From: an uncultured Anaerotruncus sp.
GTDB lineage: Bacteria > Bacillota > Clostridia > Oscillospirales > Ruminococcaceae
DNA: 59,030 nucleotides
Assembly: GCA_944385965.1 (NCBI GenBank)
Contig: CALWZG010000033.1
Coordinates: 1 to 59,030, forward strand
Reading direction: 5' to 3'
The notes under the pieces were generated by a model, which saw only the letters and a program-made list of their open reading frames with translations, searched no databases and was not told the DNA's origin. The position numbers were made by a program, and so were the translations under genes. Of the stretch, positions 1-8,600 are shown in pieces (positions within the stretch are counted from its first letter, which is position 1; the number at the start of each line of letters is the position of its first letter).

Positions 1-368
1 AATTTTACCACAAATGGATGCTCTTTTTTCATTCACTTGATAGGTGAAAAGCAATATTCAGTTAAAATACAGTAACTATGTGGCTTTCAGCCACATTCGT
101 GGCAAAGTCGTGAATAATTCAGGATTATTTTCCATCATACCCCTTTTTTATAGAAATATCAAGACACAATGAACTGACCGCTTTTTTCAGAAATCAGGAT
201 GAACAAAGGCAAAGACCGTCAAATGTTTGCAATCCTTTGATACACCCTCTGGGAAAAGCCCTGTATTTAACCTTATTTTCTTACAAATTCATATTTTATT
301 AAACATCTTTTCAGTTTTTTCGTGTAAAATAAATTCTTAAAGAGTTGTATAAAATATGAGGACAGATT
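1..368. other. AT-rich region without a gene
   Basis: No coding region is visible upstream of the first gene. A perfect 8-bp stem with a 3-base loop (ATGTGGCT / AGCCACAT) sits at 78-96, but no T-run follows, so it is not a clear terminator. A weak -10-like TAAAAT at 325-330 could serve the gene at 369; no convincing -35 box is seen. Confidence 0.4.
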
Positions 369-1250
369 ATGTTTGGATATGTGTTGCCCAGCAAAGGGCA
401 GCTGAAGGTGTGTGAATATGAACTTTATAAAGCCATCTATTGTGGATTGTGCGAACAGTTGGGGGCTTCCTTTGGACCTTTCGCCCGCTTTACTCTAAGC
501 TACGACTTTGTTTTTTTGGCGCTGCTGGATTTAGCCATCGCGCCGGAAGCGGAGCCTGCTTTTATCCCAAAACGGTGTGTGGTCAATCCTCTGCGCCGGG
601 TTCCTCGCTGCCAGTCTTGTCCTTCCTTGGAATATGCTGGCGGTGTGGCTATGATGCTGTTTTATTATAAGGTATTGGACAACCTGATGGATGAGGCTTT
701 TGGAAAACGGATGCTCTGGCTGCTGTGCAAACCTTTCGCTAAGTCCGCCCATAATAAGGCTGCGGCAGCGTATCCCAACGCCGCCCGGATTATTTATGAC
801 GCAGTGAGCCGCCAAAGCGCCTTGGAGGCTGAACGGTGTGACAGTGTAGACGCCGCCGCTGAACCTACCGCCGCCGCTCTGGCTGGAGTATGCGGGCTGT
901 TGGCTCGGGATGAGCGTCAGCGCCGTGTTTTGGAACGGTTTGGGTATCTGTTGGGGCGTTATGTCTACTTTTGTGACGCTTTGGATGATCTTTCCAAAGA
1001 TCAGGAACAGGGAAATTACAATCCTTTCCTGCTGCGGGCGGGTGCCCCTCCTCAAACCCCTGATGACTTTGCGCAAATCCGGCAAGAAGCCAAGGGAACA
1101 CTTTATCTGACTCTGGGGGAATTGGATAAGACCTATTCCCTTCTCAAACTTTATCGTTACCAGCCAATTTTGGATAATATTGTGCATTTAGGGCTGCAGG
1201 AAACTGTGGACCGTATCTTTCTGCCAAAGGAGACGAAGGACCATGACTGA
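369..1250 (+). CDS. DUF5685 family protein, Cys-rich and helical
   Basis: A 293-residue, mostly helical protein that I match by overall pattern to the DUF5685 family of Clostridia; its function is unknown. CxxC pairs are visible near residues 25-28 (YCGLC) and 81-84 (CQSC). Two Asp-rich stretches, DNLMDE (104-109) and DALDDLSKD (203-211), lie about 100 residues apart in predicted helices, recalling the paired metal-binding motifs of type I isoprenoid synthases; this resemblance is inference. A GAGGA ribosome site precedes the ATG. The stop overlaps the start of the J-domain gene by 8 bases, so the two are probably translationally coupled and act together. Confidence 0.75.
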   Translation: MFGYVLPSKGQLKVCEYELYKAIYCGLCEQLGASFGPFARFTLSYDFVFLALLDLAIAPEAEPAFIPKRCVVNPLRRVPRCQSCPSLEYAGGVAMMLFYYKVLDNLMDEAFGKRMLWLLCKPFAKSAHNKAAAAYPNAARIIYDAVSRQSALEAERCDSVDAAAEPTAAALAGVCGLLARDERQRRVLERFGYLLGRYVYFCDALDDLSKDQEQGNYNPFLLRAGAPPQTPDDFAQIRQEAKGTLYLTLGELDKTYSLLKLYRYQPILDNIVHLGLQETVDRIFLPKETKDHD

Positions 1251-1845
1251 TCCGTATCAGGTATTAGGGGTTTCCCCCAACGCCAGCGACGACCAGGTAA
1301 AAGCCGCCTACCGAGAGTTGGCGAAAAAATACCACCCCGACAATTATCAGGGAAATCCCTTAGCCGACCTGGCCGGGGAAAAGATGCAGGAGATCAACCA
1401 AGCCTATGACCAGATTATGTCTCAGCGCCGCAACGCTGGTTCTCAGCCGGGCAGACAGGCTTACAGCGCTCCTGGATACCAGCAAGCCAGTTCTCAATTC
1501 GCTGACATCCGCCGGCTGATTAACGCTGGCCGCATCGCGGAGGCTCAGGAACTATTGGACGGTGTGGCCGTGGCCAGTCGGGACGCAGAATGGTATTTTC
1601 TGAAAGGAAGCATCTATTATTCCAGAGGATGGCTGGATGACGCCCTCCAAAGCTTTCAGCGGGCCTGCGCTCTCAATCCCCAGAATCAGGAATACGCTGC
1701 CGCTTATAATCAGCTCATGTGGCAGCGGCAGAATGGCAACCGTCAATATGGCGGTTATCAGCAGATTGGCGGATGCAGCTGCTGTGACATCTGCGCCGCT
1801 CTCTACTGCGCCAATTGCTGTATGGACTGCGGCACCGGCTGCTGA
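1243..1845 (+). CDS. J-domain protein with cysteine-rich tail
   Basis: A 200-residue protein with an N-terminal J domain (about residues 3-65) carrying the HPD tripeptide at 31-33 that stimulates Hsp70 ATPase. It lacks the DnaJ zinc-finger and C-terminal peptide-binding domains, so it is a specialised (class III) co-chaperone rather than DnaJ. Residues about 85-165 look like a TPR-type helical repeat (WYFLKGSIYYSRG, then ALQSFQRACALNPQ). The last 25 residues hold nine cysteines in CxCC, CxxC and CC groupings, suggesting metal or Fe-S binding, or lipidation; this is inference. It is coupled to the upstream DUF5685 gene and followed after 5 bases by a membrane protein gene. Confidence 0.85.
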   Translation: MTDPYQVLGVSPNASDDQVKAAYRELAKKYHPDNYQGNPLADLAGEKMQEINQAYDQIMSQRRNAGSQPGRQAYSAPGYQQASSQFADIRRLINAGRIAEAQELLDGVAVASRDAEWYFLKGSIYYSRGWLDDALQSFQRACALNPQNQEYAAAYNQLMWQRQNGNRQYGGYQQIGGCSCCDICAALYCANCCMDCGTGC

Positions 1846-1850
1846 GTTCT

Positions 1851-2387
1851 ATGAAGAAAAGTACACAGGTGGCTATGGGCGGTCTTTCCGCCGCTTTATG
1901 CCTTCTTTTAATGTTTATGACCGGTCTGGTGCCCTTCTCTTCCTATGTATTTCCTGCCTGCGCTGGTATTGTCCTGATTGGGGTATCCGCTGAAAATGGG
2001 TATAAAACAGCGATTTTGGTTTATGTGGCGGTTTCGCTGCTGTCTATCTTTGTTGTGCCGGATATAGAGGCGAAACTGCTGTTCATTATGCTGCTGGGCT
2101 ATTATCCCATGCTCAAACCAATTTTGGAACGCCTGCCCCGTTTATTCTGTTGGTTGGTCAAGCTGGGTTTATTGAATCTGGTGGTTGTGGTGTTCTATTA
2201 TTTCACTTTATACGTGCTTGGAATTCCTGACCTGCTGGCCGACTGGGGAAATCTTGGGCAATATACCGCTTATGTGGCGCTGGGAATGGCGAACTTTACC
2301 TTTGTAATGTATGATTACCTTCTGTCCCAAGCCTTAGCCATCTATTGGCAATGGTTCCGTCCAAAGGTTTTGCGGAAGATCTCTTGA
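1851..2387 (+). CDS. Polytopic membrane protein of unknown function
   Basis: A 178-residue protein of about five hydrophobic segments, for example AALCLLLMFMTGLVPF, ILVYVAVSLLSIFVV and LLNLVVVVFYYFTLYVLG. The start is the ATG of MKKSTQ at 1851. It lies 5 bases after the J-domain gene stop, and the longer in-frame extension would overlap that gene. I do not recognise a named family. Position suggests it is the membrane member of the DUF5685/J-domain unit. Confidence 0.7.
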   Translation: MKKSTQVAMGGLSAALCLLLMFMTGLVPFSSYVFPACAGIVLIGVSAENGYKTAILVYVAVSLLSIFVVPDIEAKLLFIMLLGYYPMLKPILERLPRLFCWLVKLGLLNLVVVVFYYFTLYVLGIPDLLADWGNLGQYTAYVALGMANFTFVMYDYLLSQALAIYWQWFRPKVLRKIS

Positions 2388-2402
2388 GAAAGTTGGTTTT
2401 TT

Positions 2403-2951
2403 ATGGCTGCTGGACAAAGAAAAAAATCCTATTTTGCACTTTCCATAACGCTGTCCCTGATCTGTATTGCTCTGATCGGGTTTGGCGTTTTTTTATACTG
2501 TTTCTCCCCTCAAAACCCGGAAGACGCTGGAGGCCCGGTTTCCCTTCCCCCTCAGTTTCAGGTAGAGGATCTGGACCCTCAGGCCATTACCGGCCATATG
2601 CCTGGAACCCCCCGCTCAGAATCCTCTCCCGGTCCGGGACTGTTTGGTTATCGCCTTAACGCAACCCCAACCTTTACCAATGCCGGACAGGATGGGAATA
2701 TTTTGGCGCAGAACCCATCTTTCAATCAGTACCTTATGGTGCTTGAAATCGCCTTGGCCACAGAGGAACCCCAGCTGCTTTACCAATCCAAATACATAGC
2801 GCCTGGACAATACCTCCCCTCCATTACGCTGAAGGATTCCCTGCAAGCAGGTACTTATGAGGCAACCGCTTATATCAATGTGATAGACCCTGCTGATTTG
2901 TCCTTTTTGGGCGTGTTGGATTGCCCGATTACCATTACCATCCAAGACTAA
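2403..2951 (+). CDS. Membrane-anchored extracytoplasmic protein
   Basis: A 182-residue protein with a short basic N-terminus (GQRKKS), one hydrophobic segment at about residues 11-34 and a C-terminal extracellular part. The C-terminal 90 residues have the rhythm of a small beta-sandwich module of exported clostridial proteins: YQSKYIAPGQYLPSITL, then LQAGTYEATAYI. No catalytic motif is visible and I cannot assign a function. The ribosome site is weak, so it may depend on translation of the upstream gene, 15 bases away. Confidence 0.6.
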   Translation: MAAGQRKKSYFALSITLSLICIALIGFGVFLYCFSPQNPEDAGGPVSLPPQFQVEDLDPQAITGHMPGTPRSESSPGPGLFGYRLNATPTFTNAGQDGNILAQNPSFNQYLMVLEIALATEEPQLLYQSKYIAPGQYLPSITLKDSLQAGTYEATAYINVIDPADLSFLGVLDCPITITIQD

Positions 2952-2973
2952 CATTTTATAGGAGGCTTTATCT

Positions 2974-3798
2974 ATGGCAATCAAGTATGATTTATGTCCT
3001 GTTAAGCTTTTAGAGATTTTGGGGTATGAGCAGCAGCCTTCCGCCAAAGAGTGGCTGGAATCCTTTATGCAGGACAAAAAAATTCCTCTCCCTAAGGTTT
3101 ATTTAGATTTCATGGAGCGAGCGTTTAAGCGTCCCCTATTTAAAACCGACAATTTATGGACCACTCCTACTTTTCCCAGGATGTTTTATGAGGAGATTCA
3201 GGAACGTATTGAGGATGAGAAAGAGAATTCGGATTCCTTTGACAAAACAAGCCCCTACTACAAGCTGGCTCAGCTGCCAGTGGAGCAATGGCCAAATAAA
3301 GTCTGCGATTATTTGCTGATTGGCTCGGATTACGCAAATGGGGATGTGACTTTTGGAATCCACAAGGCAGATTTAGAGCAGGATAATCCCAAGGTTTACT
3401 GGCAGCATGAGGAGGACCCGTTTACCAAGTGGCGGGATACCAAGCATACCCTCTCTGAATTTCTTTTAGAAGTCCTTTTCAATATTTTAAGCTGTGTGAA
3501 TTATGATACAGCGGAATCCGCTTTAGAGAATATTGGGTGGCGCAGAGAGGAGTATTTTGACCCCGAAAAGGATGATTGGGTCGCCTCCAAGTCCGTTTTG
3601 AAAAAACAAGGTATTCGCTATCCAGAATTAAAACAGTATTTATCCTCCAATGGTACCGTATTTGGCTGTTACGATGATGAAAAAAATGTGTTCTATGTGG
3701 GGCATGTGGACGCAGAATCCAAAGAGATTTCCTTAGCCGCCATTGTCCGTGCTGAAGCTGAACATATATTTCTTGATATTGAGGATTTAATAGATTAA
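2974..3798 (+). CDS. SUKH/SMI1-KNR4-like protein
   Basis: A 274-residue soluble acidic protein. LPKVYLDFMERAF followed by DYLLIGSDYANGDVTFGIH and a VYWQHEED segment follows the order of the SMI1/KNR4 (SUKH) fold, many members of which are immunity proteins against secreted nuclease toxins. No toxin gene is seen nearby, so an immunity role is only a possibility. An AGGAGG site precedes the ATG. It is the last gene of the left plus-strand run and is followed by a strong bidirectional terminator. Confidence 0.6.
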   Translation: MAIKYDLCPVKLLEILGYEQQPSAKEWLESFMQDKKIPLPKVYLDFMERAFKRPLFKTDNLWTTPTFPRMFYEEIQERIEDEKENSDSFDKTSPYYKLAQLPVEQWPNKVCDYLLIGSDYANGDVTFGIHKADLEQDNPKVYWQHEEDPFTKWRDTKHTLSEFLLEVLFNILSCVNYDTAESALENIGWRREEYFDPEKDDWVASKSVLKKQGIRYPELKQYLSSNGTVFGCYDDEKNVFYVGHVDAESKEISLAAIVRAEAEHIFLDIEDLID

Positions 3799-3815
3799 GA
3801 TAATGGTCTATAAGC

Positions 3816-3849
3816 AAGGGGTCCAGAAACTTGTGTTTCTGGACCCCTT
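3816..3849. terminator. Bidirectional terminator
   Basis: A 15-bp perfect stem (AAGGGGTCCAGAAAC and its complement) with a 4-base loop lies between convergent genes, the SUKH-like gene and the AI-2E-type transporter gene. The A/T ends of the stem provide short U-runs in both directions. Confidence 0.85.
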
Positions 3850-3873
3850 ATTGTATGAAGTGGATTGATTTCC

Positions 3874-5082
3874 TTAGGGCTTATGTTTTTTAGGAATAGG
3901 CGCGTCTGAAGCACAGTAGCTGTCTATCTCCTGAGGCATCTGTCTGGCTTTGAGCCTGGACGTCAAAAACCGATTAAACAGCATATAAATCACCGAGAAT
4001 ACTGGAACTCCCAAGAACATCCCAATAAATCCGTACAAGCCTCCAAACAACATAATGGCAAATACCACCCAAAAAGCGGAAAGGCCGGTGGAGTCCCCCA
4101 AAATTTTGGGGCCAAGTATATTACCGTCAAACTGTTGAAGGATAAAAATAAACACCAAAAACCATAAAGCTTTAATCGGATCGTCAATGAGAATAATAAA
4201 GAAAGAAGGTATGGCCCCAATAAATGGACCAAAGTAAGGGATTACATTGGTAACGCCTACAATGACCGAAACCAGCATAACATTTGGCATCCCCAAAAGG
4301 CTGGTTCCAATAAAACAGAGAATCCCTATAATCAATGAATCCAATAATTTGCCGCTGATAAAACCGCCGAATACCTTATTGGCGTCGCTGCCCAGTTCCA
4401 GAAGCCAGTCGGCGCTCTTTTTGGGCAGAAGGGCGTACCATCCTCTTTTCAGTCCCGCGCAAAAACGCTCCTTATCAATCAGCATATAAATGGAAACGAT
4501 GACACCTACCACCACTGACAACAATCCTGAAGCGAAACGAGTGGATAAGTTTACCAGCCACGGGACCGCCTGGGTGAGCATGCGATAGGCAGCTTCTGCG
4601 ATGGTTTTAGCATATTCCTGCAAATACACTGAGATGGTGCTGGGCAGATCAAACTCCGGGAAATAATTCAATAAAGTTGGAAGCCAAACATCAGCGGAAT
4701 TGATATAACGAGACAATTTGTAAACCAGCCCGGTGATGCTGGATACCAATTGCGGAGCCACTATCATGAAAAATAAAGTGAGTACTCCTGTCGCCAACAG
4801 ATAAGTAACCAGAATAGAGATTCCACGAATGGCTTTATCCCCTGCCCATTTTCCCATAGCGGGCCTGAGAACCCTGCCCTCCACTTTTTTCAAAACCGGA
4901 TTTAAGATATACGCAATCCCAAATCCATAAACAAAAGGCTTCAACAGGTTAAAAATTGTTTCAACCTGTTTGCGGAAGTAATCTAAGTTTTGGAAAAACC
5001 CATTAAATAAAATCGCTCCCGCCAATACCAAGAAGGCATAAATCGCAATAGTGGTATGCTGCCGATTAAAATTGAATTTCAT
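3874..5082 (-). CDS. AI-2E family transporter (TqsA/PerM/YtvI-like)
   Basis: A 402-residue polytopic membrane protein. The layout fits the AI-2E transporter family: two N-terminal helices, a long mid-protein extracytoplasmic segment, then a C-terminal cluster with VTNVIPYFGPFIGAIP and LGDSTGLSAFWVVFAIM. Family members export small molecules or act as ion antiporters; the substrate here cannot be read from sequence. It is a single gene, terminated by the shared hairpin at 3816-3849 and transcribed away from the chromate-type operon. Confidence 0.9.
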   Translation of the reverse strand: MKFNFNRQHTTIAIYAFLVLAGAILFNGFFQNLDYFRKQVETIFNLLKPFVYGFGIAYILNPVLKKVEGRVLRPAMGKWAGDKAIRGISILVTYLLATGVLTLFFMIVAPQLVSSITGLVYKLSRYINSADVWLPTLLNYFPEFDLPSTISVYLQEYAKTIAEAAYRMLTQAVPWLVNLSTRFASGLLSVVVGVIVSIYMLIDKERFCAGLKRGWYALLPKKSADWLLELGSDANKVFGGFISGKLLDSLIIGILCFIGTSLLGMPNVMLVSVIVGVTNVIPYFGPFIGAIPSFFIILIDDPIKALWFLVFIFILQQFDGNILGPKILGDSTGLSAFWVVFAIMLFGGLYGFIGMFLGVPVFSVIYMLFNRFLTSRLKARQMPQEIDSYCASDAPIPKKHKP

Positions 5083-5176
5083 CCCGCACGTCCTTTTCCG
5101 GCATAGAAGCCAGGTCTTTTTGGCAAATATAGTATATCATGTTTTCAAAATTTTTCATAGGTTTTCCAAAAAATTC

Positions 5177-5185
5177 TGATATAAT
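5177..5185 (+). promoter_or_regulatory. Extended -10 promoter for the chromate-type operon
   Basis: TGA-TATAAT forms an extended -10 element; no good -35 is visible. A minus-strand counterpart, TGA-TATACT, lies near 5140-5148 and could serve the AI-2E-type gene. Transcription from here would give a leader of about 160 bases before the TTG start at 5356. The 273-base divergent intergenic region holds nothing else I can name. Confidence 0.45.
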
Positions 5186-5355
5186 TTTTATTTTATGCAC
5201 ATTTGTTCTAACCACTCCAAATAGTTCCCACTTTTACCATAGCCACCCTTGAAGGGGGGTTTGGAATGTGTTACAATAAAAAAGTTATAAATTTTTCAAT
5301 TGACAAATGTGTCTCCATTTCACACTTTAAAAAATGGGGATTGGGAGGAATTCTA

Positions 5356-5922
5356 TTGGGTAAACTTTCAAATTCTTTTCAATTGTTCGCTGCCTTCTTT
5401 AAAATTGGTGCCTTCACATTTGGCGGTGGTTACGCTATGGTTCCCCTCATTGAGCGGGAAGCGGTAGAAAAACATCATTGGATTACCGATGAGGATATTT
5501 TAAATATTCTTGCCATCGCGGAATCTACTCCCGGCCCTATCTCCATCAATTCAGCCACCTTTATCGGTTATAAAGTAGCTGGATTTCTGGGTGCCGCTGC
5601 CGCCACTCTTGGAACAGCGCTCCCTTCCTATTTGATTATTTCAGTGCTGTCCTTGTTTATCATGCAGTATAAGCAAATCCAATGGCTGGCTTGGATGTTT
5701 GATGGGATTCGGGCTGGGGTAGTCGTTCTTGTATTTAACGCTGTACTGAAATTAGGGAAAAAATGTCCCAAGACAAAATTTACCATTCCATTAATGGTTT
5801 TGGCCTTTATTGGCGCTGGATTATTCAATGTGGATGTAGTCTTTCTATTGATACTTGCGGGAATTGCTGGCGTCGTGCGGCAGTTAACCGTAGCCAAAAA
5901 GGCGGAAGGCGGTGAAGTATGA
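5356..5922 (+). CDS. Chromate-type (CHR) transporter, first half
   Basis: A 188-residue membrane protein of the short-chain CHR family. FFKIGAFTFGGGYAMVPLIE and AESTPGPISINSATFIGYK are the family signatures. Short CHR proteins occur as adjacent pairs that together equal one long ChrA. The TTG start at 5356 has GGGAGG 6 bases upstream and gives the usual family N-terminus. An ATG at 5266 behind AAGGGGGG would add 30 residues not typical of the family and remains an alternative. Its stop overlaps the next start (ATGA). Chromate export is the family label; the physiological anion is unknown. Confidence 0.88.
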   Translation: MGKLSNSFQLFAAFFKIGAFTFGGGYAMVPLIEREAVEKHHWITDEDILNILAIAESTPGPISINSATFIGYKVAGFLGAAAATLGTALPSYLIISVLSLFIMQYKQIQWLAWMFDGIRAGVVVLVFNAVLKLGKKCPKTKFTIPLMVLAFIGAGLFNVDVVFLLILAGIAGVVRQLTVAKKAEGGEV

Positions 5923-6509
5923 TGATCCTTCTTCATCTATTCGCTGTTTTCTTTAAAATAGGATTATTCACCATTGGCGGCGGCTATGCCATGATTCCTA
6001 TGATCCAGCAGGACATTCTTCAATTGGCTTGGGCCACTCAGGAGGAGCTGATTGATTTTATCGCTATCAGCGAATCCACCCCCGGCCCTTTCGCTGTCAA
6101 CATCGCTACTTTTGTGGGGATGCAGCAGGGTGGTGTACTGGGAGGAGCCTTGGCTACCTTAGGAGTTATTCTGCCTTCCTTCTTAATCATTCTTTTGGTG
6201 GCTACCTGTTTCGGTCATTTTCAGGAGAATCCCATTGTAAAAGGGGCGCTCTACGGCTTGAGAGCCGCTGTCATCGGGTTAATCGCAGCTGCGGCCCTTT
6301 CCATCTTCCTGGCCAATGTGGCAGGAGGCGCCAGCGTGTGGGAATTTATCCAAGGCAAAGTACCTAACTTGAGCTTTCAAGCAGTCATCATTGCTGTTTT
6401 GGCCTTTGGGTTCAGCCGTTGGAAGCCCAAACTGCATCCTATTTGGATGATTTTATTCTCAGGAGTTTTAGGTATCCTATTTCATCTGCTTCTGCCAAAT
6501 CTGCACTAA
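5919..6509 (+). CDS. Chromate-type (CHR) transporter, second half
   Basis: A 196-residue partner of the preceding protein with the same signature in antiparallel-paralogue form: FFKIGLFTIGGGYAMIPMIQ, then SESTPGPFAVNIATFVGMQ. Five or six hydrophobic segments are visible. The 4-base ATGA overlap implies equimolar synthesis and a heterodimeric transporter, the usual arrangement for short CHR pairs. Confidence 0.9.
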   Translation: MMILLHLFAVFFKIGLFTIGGGYAMIPMIQQDILQLAWATQEELIDFIAISESTPGPFAVNIATFVGMQQGGVLGGALATLGVILPSFLIILLVATCFGHFQENPIVKGALYGLRAAVIGLIAAAALSIFLANVAGGASVWEFIQGKVPNLSFQAVIIAVLAFGFSRWKPKLHPIWMILFSGVLGILFHLLLPNLH

Positions 6510-6527
6510 TGAAAGGAGGCCATACTT

Positions 6528-7187
6528 ATGGAGCAAAAACAAGCCGCTCTTATGGCGGTAGAACTTTTAAAAAAAGAGTATCCAGACGCAATCTGCTCTT
6601 TGGAATATCAGAAACCTCACGAACTGCTGATTGCTACCCGTTTGGCAGCCCAATGCACCGACGCCCGTGTCAATATCGTTTGCAAGGATTTGTTTCAAAA
6701 GTATCAAACCATCCAGGAATTCGCTCAGGCGGATCTGGCGGATGTGGAGAACTTGATTAAGTCTTGCGGACTTTATAAAACCAAAGCCAAGGACATCATT
6801 GCCATGTGTCAGATGATGATGGAGGTCTACGGCGGACAGGTTCCTGATTCTCTGGAACAGTTGGTGAAACTGCCCGGCATCGGAAGAAAAACCGCCAATC
6901 TGATTATGGGGGATATTTTCCATAAGCCCGCCATCGTGGTGGACACCCACTGTATCCGCATCACAAACCTTCTGGGGCTCAGTGAGGGAAAGGACCCATT
7001 GAAGGTGGAAAATCAGTTGAGGCCCTTACTGCCTCCTGAAGAATCCAATAACTTTTGCCATCGGTTGGTGCTGCATGGGCGGGCTGTCTGTGTGGCCCGC
7101 CGGCCCGCCTGTGACAGATGTGTCCTGTCAGTTTGCTGCAAGCATTTCCAGGATACATACCAGCTTGAGTCCGCAAAGAAAGACTAA
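6528..7187 (+). CDS. nth: Endonuclease III
   Basis: A 219-residue DNA glycosylase/AP lyase that removes oxidised pyrimidines in base-excision repair. The helix-hairpin-helix LPGIGRKTANL with its catalytic lysine, the aspartate in VVDTHCIRI, and the C-terminal C-x6-C-x2-C-x5-C [4Fe-4S] ligand set are all present. Length matches the family. AAAGGAGG precedes the ATG. It follows the CHR pair by 18 bases and may be cotranscribed; a functional link between them is not apparent. Confidence 0.95.
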   Translation: MEQKQAALMAVELLKKEYPDAICSLEYQKPHELLIATRLAAQCTDARVNIVCKDLFQKYQTIQEFAQADLADVENLIKSCGLYKTKAKDIIAMCQMMMEVYGGQVPDSLEQLVKLPGIGRKTANLIMGDIFHKPAIVVDTHCIRITNLLGLSEGKDPLKVENQLRPLLPPEESNNFCHRLVLHGRAVCVARRPACDRCVLSVCCKHFQDTYQLESAKKD

Positions 7188-7217
7188 AAGTCTAAAAAGG
7201 GGGTTGCAATCCCGCTT

Positions 7218-7247
7218 TTGACGTGCTATCATAAACACTAGTATAAC
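7218..7247 (+). promoter_or_regulatory. Sigma-A promoter of pheST
   Basis: TTGACG (7218-7223) and TATAAC (7242-7247) are separated by 18 bases, just upstream of the T-box leader. Confidence 0.75.
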
Positions 7248-7254
7248 GCTTGGA

Positions 7255-7490
7255 ATGGGAAAGTAGCGCTTCTACCATCTCAACAGAGAGGTTCGTCACC
7301 GGCTGTAAGCGAACTGTTATGGAGCTGCGTGAAGTTCGCCCAGGAGCGGCGCCGCTGAACAGAAAGTAGGCGGCGACGGAGTTGCGGCCGTTACACCGTT
7401 TGAGAGTGTCTGGCGGATTTCCGCCGGGAAACTGGGTGGTACCACGGAAGGCTTTTGCCGTTCGTCCCTGTGTGGACGGGCGGCTTTTTT
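7255..7490 (+). promoter_or_regulatory. T-box riboswitch, phenylalanine type
   Basis: This leader senses uncharged tRNA-Phe and controls pheST by antitermination. The AGAGAG element of Stem I is near 7284-7290. The specifier TTC (Phe) is at 7335-7337, in the usual context GAAG-TTC-GCCCAGGAGC. The T-box TGGGTGGTACCACGG at 7433-7447 pairs with the tRNA acceptor end. The competing terminator follows at 7457-7490. Confidence 0.95.
7457..7490 (+). terminator. T-box-controlled terminator
   Basis: An 11-bp stem (GCCGTTCGTCC / GGACGGGCGGC, with two G-U pairs) is followed by six Ts at 7485-7490. Its 5' side would be sequestered by the antiterminator when uncharged tRNA-Phe is bound. Confidence 0.9.
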
Positions 7491-7544
7491 ATTGACCGCC
7501 TATCCAACCAATAAGAATCTTTTTAAAGAAGGATGATTGAAATT

Positions 7545-8564
7545 ATGCTGAACGCGCTGCAAAACATTAAAGAGCAGGCGGCCCAGGCGCTGGCTCAGGT
7601 CAGCGACCCCAAGGCCCTGGAAGAACTGCGGGTAAAGTACCTGGGAAAAAAAGGAGAACTGACTGGTATTCTCAAACAGATGGGTAAGCTTTCCGCTGAG
7701 GAGCGCCCCAAAGTAGGTGCTTTCGCAAACGAGGTACGGGCTTCCATCGAGGCGCTGATTGAGGAAAAAGCGGCGGCTCTCAAAGCGGCCCTCCAGGAGC
7801 AGAAACTGAAAGCGGAGCGCTTGGATGTCACTATGCCTGGAAAAGCTGCCCCTATGGGCAAACCCCATCCCCTCTCCAAAGTGCTGGATGAGGTAGGAGA
7901 AATTTTCCTGGGGATGGGCTTCTCCATTGTGGAAGGTCCCGAGGTAGAGCTGGACTATTACAACTTCGAGGCTTTGAACATTCCCAAAAACCATCCCGCC
8001 CGGGATACCCAGGATACCTTCTATATCACAGAAAATGTACTGCTGCGGACCCAGACCTCCCCTGTTCAGGTTCGCACCATGGAGAAACAAAAACCTCCCA
8101 TCCGGGTAATCGCTCCTGGCCGTGTTTATCGTTCCGACGCAGTAGACGCCACCCACTCCCCTCTGTTCCATCAGATTGAGGGACTGGTCGTGGACAAAGG
8201 GGTCACCATGGCCGACCTGAAAGGCACCTTGGAGATGTTCACCAAACGGCTGTATGGGGAGGATTCGGTGGTTCGGTTCCGTCCCCACCACTTCCCCTTC
8301 ACTGAGCCCTCCGCCGAAATGGATGTTCAGTGCTTCTCCTGCCATGGAGAGGGCTGCCGGCTGTGCAAAGGCGAAGGCTGGATTGAGCTGCTGGGCTGCG
8401 GTATGGTCCATCCCAAGGTCCTGTCCAACTGCGGTATTGACCCTGAGGAATACAGCGGTTTCGCCTTCGGCATCGGTTTGGAGCGTCTTGTCATGCGCCG
8501 GTATAACATTGATGACCTGCGTCTTTTCTATGAAAACGACCTGCGCTTCCTGGACCAATTCTAA
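7545..8564 (+). CDS. pheS: Phenylalanyl-tRNA synthetase alpha subunit
   Basis: The 339-residue catalytic subunit of the alpha2-beta2 enzyme that charges tRNA-Phe. The N-terminal coiled-coil (residues 1-90, with [14 protein letters not shown]) binds tRNA. The class II motifs are present: motif 2 around [20 protein letters not shown], and motif 3 [17 protein letters not shown] Cys cluster [16 protein letters not shown], typical of bacterial PheS, sits before motif 3. An ATG at 7533 abuts the GAAGG ribosome site with no spacer. I therefore prefer the ATG at 7545, which also gives the standard N-terminus. Expression is governed by the Phe T-box. Confidence 0.97.
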   Translation: MLNALQNIKEQAAQALAQVSDPKALEELRVKYLGKKGELTGILKQMGKLSAEERPKVGAFANEVRASIEALIEEKAAALKAALQEQKLKAERLDVTMPGKAAPMGKPHPLSKVLDEVGEIFLGMGFSIVEGPEVELDYYNFEALNIPKNHPARDTQDTFYITENVLLRTQTSPVQVRTMEKQKPPIRVIAPGRVYRSDAVDATHSPLFHQIEGLVVDKGVTMADLKGTLEMFTKRLYGEDSVVRFRPHHFPFTEPSAEMDVQCFSCHGEGCRLCKGEGWIELLGCGMVHPKVLSNCGIDPEEYSGFAFGIGLERLVMRRYNIDDLRLFYENDLRFLDQF

Positions 8565-8600
8565 GGAATATCGAATCAGATTTCGGAGGTTTGAGTAACA

